A DNA stretch of 64,000 nt, taken from positions 31,440,853-31,504,852 of the forward strand of contig OX438742.1 of the NCBI GenBank assembly GCA_949316235.1, written 5' to 3'. Shown piece by piece: positions 34,069 to 42,369 of the stretch (within the stretch, counting starts at the first letter, position 1; the number at the start of each line of letters is the position of its first letter). Both the position numbers and the translations under genes were made by a program. This DNA is from Oegoconia quadripuncta. Taxonomy: Eukaryota > Arthropoda > Insecta > Lepidoptera > Autostichidae. Under the pieces are notes generated by a model. The model was not told the origin of the DNA and did not search any database. It was given only the letters and a program-made list of their open reading frames with translations.

Positions 34069-34370
34069 TTTGCATAATATGACGTTGGGTAGTCACTCAC
34101 TACTAAAATGAGACTCTCAGGGCTTTGTAACAATTAGTATTATAATCTGGTAAGTTTCGACACACAATTCGAAGAGTTTAGGTACACCACGAGATGTGGT
34201 TCCGTCCGTGAAAATACGCGTGCGCACATTAATAGAGCTCGTCACGAACAGAACGGGCGAGTGGGATGTAGGTGACGCCAAGCGAGGGTCACGTGGTAAG
34301 TTTGAAACGGCGGGGGCGGTTGGACACCGAAGATGGCCGAGCAGCCCCGACCAGTAATTGCTTGTCCCTT
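34069..34370. other. Spacer between gypsy pol and BEL gag relic
   Basis: It probably holds the 3' end of the gypsy element and the 5' leader of the BEL relic (both minus strand). I looked for a direct repeat matching 38084-38300 that would identify gypsy LTRs and did not find one by eye. Confidence 0.4.
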
Positions 34371-35672
34371 TCACTCGTATCGTGAAGGGACCTTCCCGGG
34401 GCTCTGTCGCGGAGGAAGCCGAGTGCTCCCGACCGTCGTCGAATATGGGACATACGCTATACCCTCCCCCTCGAGCTCGTGAGACCGACCCTGGTCATGA
34501 GCTCGCACAACACTCTCATGGTTCTGACGAGGACGACCTCTCTTACGCTTTGGCATGATTGGACTGGGAGGCGTAGCATCCCGATTATGAAAACGAGTAA
34601 GTTCTGATACGTGAAACTTGCCCAAAACGTCTTCAGGAGAGTCCAATGTTGACACTAGAAAAGTGGTAGGGCTAACCTGCTTAGAGACTGCGTAAGGTCC
34701 ATCTCTTTTCGGCACAAACTTTGCGGACACGTTCTTCGCCATATTACTAAGGACATGGGACTTAATCAGTACCTGATCTCCAACCTCAAAGGACTCTGCA
34801 GGTTTACGAAACTTATCGGCATATTCCTTTCTCTTGTCTTGTTGTACCTCTAGCCTATCCCTTACAGATATCAAGGAGTCAAGAAATCTTTCCAAATAAG
34901 GCGTGATTTGAGGTACGAAATTCTGCTTATTTAAGACAGCTCTAATGTCATGCTGAACATCTAGCGGAGAACGCAGCTGTCTAGCGAATGTAAGATACGC
35001 TGGAGTAGCGCCAGTGGTTTGACACACAGCCGAATTCATATCGAACCTGATAGAAGGTAATTGTTCTGGCCACGTAGTATGCTGCGTGTCAACTAGCTGT
35101 GCTATCTGTGTCTTTAAATCCCGATTTTTGCGTTCGGCAGGATTCGCCTCAGGGTGATAGAGAGGCAAAAAATTTTGATTGATCCCTAGAAGTAACATGC
35201 ATTGTTTCATGACGGCCGAAACAAATTGAACTCCATTATCGGAGACAATACGGCGAGGAAATCCATATCGAAGGAAATAATCTTCTATGAGTATTCGAGA
35301 ACACACTTCCGAAGTAGCCTCTGTGAGAGCATATAGCTCAACCCAACGAGTCGCAGTATCCTCTACTAACAAAATCCATTTCTCCCCCTTTTCTCCGGCC
35401 GGTAAAGGACCAAACAGATCAATGGCTAAAACTTCACCTCTTTGATTGAGCACAGGGGTTTGGAGAAGACCCGAGGGTTTTTCATTAGATGCCTTGTACC
35501 GCTGGCAAGTAACGCAGGTTTTTATATATTCTGAAATGACACGCCGCATGCCTGGGAAAAAAAATCGTTGTGCAATCTTATGAAAGGTTCTATCAATACC
35601 ATGATGACCAGCAAGCGGGGAGTCATGACACTCCTTTAAAATATCGCGACGGAGACTAATCGGAACAACCAA
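34371..35672 (-). pseudogene. Gypsy integrase, 3' part of frameshifted pol
   Basis: 433 codons. The N-terminal zinc domain has His residues in ECHDSPLAGHHGIDRT and CVTCQ (Cys 53 and 56). The catalytic triad is D85 in LAIDLFGPLP, D145 in IVSDNGVQF and E180 in HPEANPAERKNRDLK. A Pro/Arg-rich C-terminus follows, including VSELTRFHNRD and MPKRKRGRPRQN, an AT-hook-like basic end. All catalytic residues are intact. It overlaps the end of the RT frame by 37 bases, but the true join is a one-base frameshift at about 35666, where DVDSWL continues to VVPISLRRDI. It is therefore the 3' half of one pol gene, cut off by a small deletion. Confidence 0.88.
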
Positions 35673-38083
35673 CTATCGACATCAGGATTATATCTATATA
35701 ATACTCCTTGTTGCATAAAATAACCTCTTTCGGACCAGCGCTTACTTTCAAGGCTATTAGCATCGAAATCATTTTCTAAATCCTTTATTATCTTTTCCAG
35801 CTCAGGATCGTCCAGTTGCTGATGACGAAGATCGGAAGGATTCCTTGTTGGTAAGTCAACGACAACCGAGCAGACTCCACACTGACCTTTAACCTCTTCT
35901 TTACAGGTAGGGCGGCTAAGGGTGTCAGCCACGACATTGGCTTTACCCGGAGTGTACTCGAATTGAATGTTGAAAGCCTGCAGTTTGAGTGCCCACCTGA
36001 CCAATCTACCAGACGGTGACTTCAGGGTTAAAAGCCACTTCAGCGGTTGATGGTCACTACCTACAACGACTGGCTGACCCTCTATGTAACCTCTAAAGCG
36101 TTCAACCGACCAAACCACAGCAAGAGCTTCTCGCTCTGTAGTGCTATAGTTCCGTTCCGCAGAAGTTAGTAGACGACTGGCATATTCAATTGGCCGCTCT
36201 TCCTTACCTTCACCCTGCAATAAAACTCCGCCTAAAGCGTAGTTGCTGGCATCAGTACGCAGAATGAAGGGTCGACTAAAATCATCTTGAATTAGAATTG
36301 GTGCAGAGGTTAGCAAGCGCTTCAATTCACCAAAAGCTTTTATCTGAGCTGAACCCCAAGTCCACACCTGATCCTTCCTAGTCAGACGCGTCAATGGTAC
36401 GGCTACTTGGGAAAAGTTTGGAATAAATTTCCTAAACCACGAGCACGTTTGTACAAATGTCTTCAAATGTTTGAGGTTAGTCGGCTCTCTCATATCGAGT
36501 ACAGCACTGACTTTGTCATGGTCGATGGAGACACCGTCTTGAGTTACGACGTGTCCAAGGTATTTTACACTTTTCCTTACAAAAACACACTTCTCCCTAT
36601 TAACATGGAGGTTATACTCAGACAAGCGTTCAAAAACTGCTTCGAGGTCAAAGAGATGGCGTTCAAATCCATCAGAAATTATCAGGAGATCATCCAGGTA
36701 AGCCAGGATTGTTATCTCGCTTAGAGATGCGCAGGAGCGAAGGCGATCGATGAGTCTCTGTAAGGTGGCTGGCGCGTTTTTGAGTCCGAACGGCATGCGC
36801 TTGAAGCGATAGATACCGAGAGGAGAAATAAAAGCTGTCTTGTCTCTATCCTCCTCCTTAACACTCACCTGCCAGTAGCCAGATCGAAGATCGATGGTAC
36901 TCAAATAACAGTTCCTCTTCGTAGACTGCAGCAACTCATCAATGAGGGGCATGGGATAAGCATCCGCCCTGGTAACGGCGTTCAAGCGCCTATAGTCGAC
37001 ACAGAACCTGATACCACCACGAGGCTTAGGAATCATCAGAGCTGGAGCACACCATGCGGATTCGCATTCTTCTATGATGTCCTCCTGCAACATCTTATCG
37101 ATTTCTTGCTTCATGACTGCTCTTTTTGCGGGATTCAAACGATAAGGAGGCACAGCTATTGGCGCGTGCTCACCTGTATCGATGCGGTGCTCCGCAAAAG
37201 GTGTGGGCGCTCCCCCTGGTTGAAAGATGTTTGCGTGCTTGGTGAGGATCTCGGCAAGATCCTGTCGCTGCGCTGATTCCAGTTGGGTTCCTTCGTCATC
37301 CCTAAGAACATCTGTGGAGGCACAGGAAATGGCATGCGAAGCTGGTTCGAATTGCAATTTATGCTTAATATCGATACAGTTACCAAAATACCATAAATCG
37401 TTTAAAAAATCTAAAACGATACCAGCACTCTTTAAAAAATCAATGCCGAGCAGAGACTCATTATTATTAGACTCCGGAAAAATAAAGAATGGTAGAGTAA
37501 TGACGATGTGTTCTAAACGCACCTGTAACGTAGTAATAAATACGTTCATCTCGCGTACGTGGCCGTCGGCAAGTTTAACTTTCCTTGTCGAGGCTGTAAG
37601 CGGCTGTCGTTTACGTAAAAGGAGAGCGTATAGCGTATGTCCGGCAATACAGTGCTTAGCAGCGGTATCTATCAATGCAGTACCATTAACCCCCAAAATC
37701 TCAATATTGAAAATAAGACGTAAATCGCGGCGCTCGACGAGTTTGTCACGGACGCTACACACTAACAAATTGTCATCCTCCTTAATAGTAGATACACAAT
37801 CCTCATCCTTAATATTAGTTACACTATAATCATCATTCATATTAAAAGACACAAAATTATTATTTTGTAAATTTTCAAAACTTTCTGAAGAAACAGACAT
37901 AGTAACTTGGCCGGAACACTTCCGTGCCCCCTGATCATCACATTTCGATGAAATGGCATTCACACTTTTGTTCACCAAATTTTGAGAAATTTTTGACTTA
38001 CTGCATTTTCCTTTAGAAAGGGCATGCGTTACGTCATAAATTTTGTTAGAGTTACACTGGTGTCGATTCGGATGTACAACCAA
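35636..38083 (-). pseudogene. Gypsy protease, RT and RNase H, 5' part of pol
   Basis: 815 codons. An aspartic protease domain lies at about 118-235, with ALIDTAAKHCIAG, where DTA stands for the usual DTG or DSG (Asp 139), and LLGIDFLKSAGIV. The RT is at about 310-500: FCVDYRRLN, D398 in STIDLRSGYWQ, FGLKNAPATLQRL and AYLDDLLI (Asp 464 and 465). RNase H follows from about 605 with LRTDASNYALGGVLLQ and ends in ADTLSR. The last 8 codons are frameshift noise. The N-terminal 115 residues are Ser/Asn-rich without a zinc knuckle, and no gag lies upstream, so the 5' half of the element is missing or replaced. GC content is somewhat higher than in flanking DNA. With a single frameshift in 3.7 kb it is a fairly recent insertion. 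Confidence 0.9.
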
Positions 38084-38310
38084 CTAAAACTAAACTTAAC
38101 CAAAATTCGACTAAAATTAGTTTAATCAAGTGCATGTGCTATTCGGGTTTGTGCACGAACTAAATTTAAGAAACCTTGTTTGACAGAGGACAAGATAATT
38201 AAATTGAATACAGTGTTGCCAGACAAACAAGAAATGTGAACATGAAATAGCGCCACTGCAAACACGGATTTCTTGTTTTATCATTTACATCGGTTTTTCT
38301 CTTCTTAGGG
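38084..38310. other. Flank upstream of gypsy pol
   Basis: No gag or LTR is recognised. AACAAGAAAT occurs twice, but nothing else is notable. Confidence 0.35.
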
Positions 38311-38448
38311 CGTATTAATAAATCGATCTTGAGATTGAGATCGCGTCTCAGTCTCAATACAATTTTTTTGATACTGTTTTAATAAGCAACAGCTTGTCAA
38401 GCGTCAACTTAAAGTCATCTCAATTCTTGAGAACGGTTTATTAATTTT
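38311..38448. mobile_element. MITE, second copy
   Basis: TATTAATAAATCGATCTTGAG at the left pairs with TTCTTGAGAACGGTTTATTAA at the right, and the centre GATACTGTTTTAATAAGCAAC plus CAAGCGTCAACTT matches 11359-11487. The ends here are better kept than in the first copy. Confidence 0.82.
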
Positions 38449-38497
38449 GGGAAGTTTTAGGAAGTAAAGTATGCCAGTCATTTTCGATAACATGTTT

Positions 38498-38654
38498 TGT
38501 TTTATATTTAATGTCTAATATAAACACTACACAGATTGCTTCAATGATTATTTATTTGCAAATTCCCACATAACTCTTACATTAATTCACATAGCATGAC
38601 ATTATAAAAAGCGGGCTAAACCACAGACTAATTCAAACCACAGAGTATAAAACA
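38498..38654 (-). repeat. 3' LTR of young gypsy element
   Basis: 157 bp; TG...CA termini embedded in an 8-bp inverted end TGTTTTAT/ATAAAACA. On the minus strand it has a TTTTTATAATG promoter-like motif and AATAAATAATC, a possible polyadenylation signal. Identical to 40978-41134. Confidence 0.95.
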
Positions 38655-38718
38655 TCTCCCTCCTGAGACTACTACTACTACCTACCTAAAAGTGAAATTA
38701 ACAATAATATCAAATAGA

Positions 38719-40104
38719 TCATAGATTAAGTTTAACTGGTGGTCTCACAGAGCGGCCACTCCTTGTGGTATATGTGAAAGTATCTGTTTGTGAAGGAAAA
38801 GTATCTCTTTCAACAATATCATTTGTGTTTTCATCTAAGTATATTAAATTTCTTTTTGTACCGGGTTCAGTATAAGATTTTCTTAATTGTTGAGTGTTTC
38901 TTCTGTATACTTTCCCTTCCTTATAAACATTATATGCCCTTGGCTCCTTCCTTTTCTCAATAATTTCCCCTTTAATCCAGTTTTTCCCTTCTCTGACAAC
39001 TACATTTTCACCTGGTGCAAAAATTGGGGTTTTCCTTCGAGCATTTTTATCGTAATTTGCTTTATACATGACTTGTTTTAGGGACAAAAAATTATAGGTA
39101 TCATTTACAATTTTAGGACACAACATCTCACTTGTAATCGGCAAATTAGTTTTCATTATTCTACTATTAAGAATTTGTGATGGGGATGCATGGAAACCTG
39201 ATAATGGTGTATTATTATATTGCATTAATGATTCTCTGTAATCTACATTATCTTCATAACTTTTTCTTAATATATTTTTACAAATGCCTACTGCCTTTTC
39301 AGCTAAACCATTGCTCTTTGGATAATGAGGGCTACTATTAATTAAACTGATGTCTTTTGACTTATAATACTGAACACACTCAAAGGAACTAAATGGCACA
39401 TGATCGGCCACAATCTCACTAGGAAAACCTTGTCTAGTGAACACCTCCTGCATAACATTTATGACACTCTTAGATGTTTTACATGGTAAATGATGTAATT
39501 CAATCCAATGCGAGTAATAATCGATTAAAACTAAGTAGCTCTTACCTCCATATTCACATATATCTGTTCCTATTTTCTGAAACCTCTGGTTTGGTATTTC
39601 ATGTGGTATTAACATCTCCTTATAATTATTGTTTCTGTACTTCTCACAAACTGAACATTTTTGAACATTCTCAGCTATATCTTTGGCCATGTAATTCCAG
39701 TAAAATAGTTGTCTAGCTTTAGCTATGGCTTTAGATATACCTGGATGCCCTTGGTGAATTAATTTTAGAACATAGTTTTTCAAGGATTTAGGCACACATA
39801 TTTTGTCTCCATAAAATACCATACCAGCCTCTGTATACAAATCCTCCCTTAATTTATAGTACTGTTTACAATCTTTGTCTAACTGTATGTATGTAGGCCA
39901 CCCATTATAAATAAAATGACAGATCTTTTGCAATACCGCATCATTTGAACTCTCTTTTCTAAATTCCATTATTCTTTCCTGACTCATGGGTAAATGAACT
40001 GACACTGAATGTACCATTGCTGGAAGGTCATTTTTAAATTCTTTTATTTCCATACTATTTCTAGACAATAAGTCTGCGAAATGCAAATATTTCCCAGAAC
40101 TCAC
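38719..40104 (-). CDS. Gypsy integrase (truncated pol)
   Basis: 461 codons. The first residues, GKYLHFADLLSRNS, are the last bit of RNase H (the usual ADxLSR), so the deletion joins gag directly to the end of RNase H. Then come an integrase zinc region (LIHQGHPGISKAIAKAR and CSVCEKYR) and the catalytic core with D in IGTDICEYGG and YLVLIDYYSHWIE. The second Asp block reads IVADHVPFSSFE, where relatives have SDNGPQFSS, and the Glu is in PKSNGLAEKAV. The C-terminal GENVVVREGKNWIKGEI is the SH3-like part. It belongs to the lineage often labelled 'K02A2.6-like' in invertebrate genomes. Its ATG is only nominal: translation probably needs fusion with gag, and its frame overlaps the gag end by 44 bases. 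The changed Asp block may impair integration. Confidence 0.85.
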   Translation of the reverse strand: MSSGKYLHFADLLSRNSMEIKEFKNDLPAMVHSVSVHLPMSQERIMEFRKESSNDAVLQKICHFIYNGWPTYIQLDKDCKQYYKLREDLYTEAGMVFYGDKICVPKSLKNYVLKLIHQGHPGISKAIAKARQLFYWNYMAKDIAENVQKCSVCEKYRNNNYKEMLIPHEIPNQRFQKIGTDICEYGGKSYLVLIDYYSHWIELHHLPCKTSKSVINVMQEVFTRQGFPSEIVADHVPFSSFECVQYYKSKDISLINSSPHYPKSNGLAEKAVGICKNILRKSYEDNVDYRESLMQYNNTPLSGFHASPSQILNSRIMKTNLPITSEMLCPKIVNDTYNFLSLKQVMYKANYDKNARRKTPIFAPGENVVVREGKNWIKGEIIEKRKEPRAYNVYKEGKVYRRNTQQLRKSYTEPGTKRNLIYLDENTNDIVERDTFPSQTDTFTYTTRSGRSVRPPVKLNL

Positions 40105-40978
40105 TATAATTTTTTATTTTATTAATATTATTTCTCATATTTACACTATGACAATACATTGTTTCCTCTTCATCTCCACTTACATTGCTGCTGTTATCAC
40201 ACTTTATTTCTGATACCTTGTTGGTTTGATTTGCCCGACAACACACTGCAAAATGGTTGTATTTGCTGCACTTAGCACACTTCTTGCCATAAGCACCACA
40301 TTGCCTGGGTGGATGAAATTTATCACACCTTGTGCACTTCTCATTTCTTCTCTCAAAATTCTGAACCACTTTCCCAGATGGTTGTTTAGTATATTTAACT
40401 GCTCCCACAGATGTACTCTCCATCATAGTAGCCATTGACTGGACTTGCAATCTACTTTGCTCACTAGCTCTACAAAAACTAATGGCCTTATCTAAGGATA
40501 AATTGTCTATTCTTAATAATCCTTCCTGTACTCCCTTATCTGTAATCCCGCATACAATTTTGTCTCTCAAAATTTGGTCTACCAGTTTCTCACTGTCTTT
40601 CTTTTCCTCATAGTTCGAACTTTGGAGTAGTTGTCTGCAATCACTCAGAAAATGATCAAAGCTTTCTCCGTCTTGCTGCAGACGCCTATTAAACTTGAAT
40701 CTCTCAAAAACCGTTGAGGACCTTGGGTTCACATAGTTATCAATGGCCTCTATCAAACCATCGTAGGTTATGGTGTCTAACGGGAATGTTGATATTATTC
40801 TAGCCGCCTCTGGGCCCATTATGTTTCTTAACAGTGCAACTTTGATCCTGTCTTCTTTCATGTCACCTCCAGTGGTAATCATATAGTCTTGGAATTGTTC
40901 CTTCCAGAACTTCCACTCCGTAGCCGCATTTTGACTGTTTAAGTCTAGGTTCGGCGGTAATTTTGTCGACTGCGCCAT
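40061..40978 (-). CDS. Gypsy Gag
   Basis: 305 codons. The capsid-like part has ATEWKFWKEQFQDYMITTG and AARIISTFP, then a region typical of retrotransposon gag (FERFKFNRRLQQDGESFDHF). Two zinc knuckles follow: CTRCDKFHPPRQC and CAKCSKYNHFAVCC. The final 20 or so residues (SEFWEIFAFRRLIV) come from the deletion junction. The start codon is unusual: the A is the last base of the LTR (40978) and TG are the first bases of the primer-binding site TGGCGCAGTCGAC, so the tRNA-binding sequence also codes for MAQST. The frame is intact and could make a Gag able to package its own RNA. Confidence 0.9.
   Translation of the reverse strand: MAQSTKLPPNLDLNSQNAATEWKFWKEQFQDYMITTGGDMKEDRIKVALLRNIMGPEAARIISTFPLDTITYDGLIEAIDNYVNPRSSTVFERFKFNRRLQQDGESFDHFLSDCRQLLQSSNYEEKKDSEKLVDQILRDKIVCGITDKGVQEGLLRIDNLSLDKAISFCRASEQSRLQVQSMATMMESTSVGAVKYTKQPSGKVVQNFERRNEKCTRCDKFHPPRQCGAYGKKCAKCSKYNHFAVCCRANQTNKVSEIKCDNSSNVSGDEEETMYCHSVNMRNNINKIKNYSEFWEIFAFRRLIV
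40958..40977 (-). other. Primer-binding site overlapping gag start
   Basis: Minus strand TGGCGCAGTCGACAAAATT directly follows the LTR. TGG is the complement of the CCA tRNA end; TGGCGCAGTCG resembles the tRNA-Ser-type primer sites of several insect gypsy elements. The assignment to a particular tRNA is not certain. Confidence 0.75.
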
Positions 40979-41134
40979 GTTTTATATTTAATGTCTAATA
41001 TAAACACTACACAGATTGCTTCAATGATTATTTATTTGCAAATTCCCACATAACTCTTACATTAATTCACATAGCATGACATTATAAAAAGCGGGCTAAA
41101 CCACAGACTAATTCAAACCACAGAGTATAAAACA
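40978..41134 (-). repeat. 5' LTR of young gypsy element
   Basis: Identical to 38498-38654 over all 157 bases. Confidence 0.95.
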
Positions 41135-41349
41135 GTTTTGAGACGCTTAGAAATTTTTGCAGCATTTTTCTATCTGCCAAAAGAATTCCATTTACAGTTG
41201 GCGTTATGAAACGATTTCGCTTGTCGGTTTTTATATTATTTATTTTTGTAAATTTCCTGTCACATACAATCAGCATTTGAAATAGAAGCTGACAGAGAAG
41301 AAGTTAATGTAGGTAGGTCAGTACTTAGTAAATAGGCGAGTCGCAATCA

Positions 41350-41675
41350 TAAGCCCTTGTTTTCGATATACACGATTCGCCGTAGGTATTTCGCAACATT
41401 TTTAGTGATTCACCACATGAAATATCATTTGAAACACAAAATTTAAGGCACACTCTTTGTTCAACAATATTTTCCATTGTAAAAATCGCCGAGGACTCAA
41501 AACTATGACCAACAAAAAGTGTAGTTTAAAACAAATTAAATGACAGATCCCGCTCAAATTTTGCGCGCTAAATCAGTACAGTGCTACCAACATGCAGTAA
41601 AAAAATTAGAACGACCTCTTTTACGCGGGTCTTTTTATTGACATATTCCCGATACTTTTTACACAGAGTAGTATT
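41350..41675 (-). mobile_element. Truncated mariner, left third
   Basis: The reverse complement runs from ACTACTCTGTGTAAAAAGTA (41675) through the transposase start to AAAACAAGGGCTTATGA and then breaks. It matches 18910-19236 with a single difference that I could see (AGCGCG for AGAGCG). The codon that is TAA in the longer copy is TAT here. Confidence 0.93.
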
Positions 41676-41679
41676 CGCC

Positions 41680-42365
41680 AATTGTGAACCGACTTTGCTG
41701 ATTGTTCTTTTATTTGATAGGGTTTCTCACCAGTAGTGTAGTTCCATATTAATTTGGTGAAGATCTCATGTGCTCTGGAGATAGACCCAAACATGTAATG
41801 AATTTGGTTGTATAGTGACAGAGGAATAATTCTATACTGTAAGTGAAACAAACACTAATGTTATTCCGAGTTAAGCACTATGTTCATGCCGAATCCTGAA
41901 GTCGGTTGTTTGGCATTTTGTGGCGGGTTATTTTAGAACAATACTGCAGTGAACCCCAAGGAGTGGTTTTATATAAAAATGGAGATTAAAGTTATATAAA
42001 AGAAACTAATTTACTTTGTTAATAAATATAGTTAACTATTATTTCTGATAGTTTGTGTGTAGCGATTTTAAATTTATGGTATGTCTTATAGTCTATGACC
42101 TCTTCCTCTTGCTCCTTGCAACATGGCCGGACGTAGTTTGATTATTTATAAAATCTTATATTTAATTAATTTTACTTTGCTTGTATGTATGACTTTATAC
42201 TGAGTATAAATGTTTCCCAAGTGATACCTAATTGTTTTATTACTGTACGCCATTTCTGCGCTCGAATCAGCTCACAAAAAGCTTCCACACAGATTATCAG
42301 GTTATGAGACTCAGAACGTGTGCGCATGATATTCACGCATGAACTAATGCTAGCTATATTAAATG
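41680..42365. other. Unassigned stretch
   Basis: CCTGAAGTCGGTTGTTTGG at 41894 is the terminus of the dispersed element described at 8645-9169. Otherwise nothing is recognised. Confidence 0.4.
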
Positions 42366-42369
42366 ACAT

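Larger units (their letters stand above)
38494..41138 (-). mobile_element. Young gypsy LTR element with internal deletion
   Basis: Two 157-bp LTRs, base-for-base identical (38498-38654 and 40978-41134), start TGTTTTATATTTAATG and end GAGTATAAAACA on the plus strand. They are flanked by GTTT on both sides (38494-38497, 41135-41138), a 4-bp target duplication. A purine tract (minus-strand AGGAGGGAGA) touches the 3' LTR at 38655-38664, and a primer-binding site touches the 5' LTR. Between them are gag and integrase, while protease, RT and RNase H are missing. Length is 2.64 kb where about 5 kb is expected. The identical LTRs say that the insertion is recent, so the deleted form itself probably transposed, using enzymes from a complete relative. 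Confidence 0.95.

Noticed and set aside
34117..34374. 85-residue minus-strand frame as a gypsy env
   Set aside because: No signal peptide, cleavage site or membrane segment; it lies in the 3' flank.
36407..36724. 105-residue plus-strand frame opposite gypsy pol
   Set aside because: Antisense shadow of the RT coding region.
37227..37829. 200-residue plus-strand frame opposite gypsy pol
   Set aside because: Antisense shadow of the protease/RT coding sequence; no domain.
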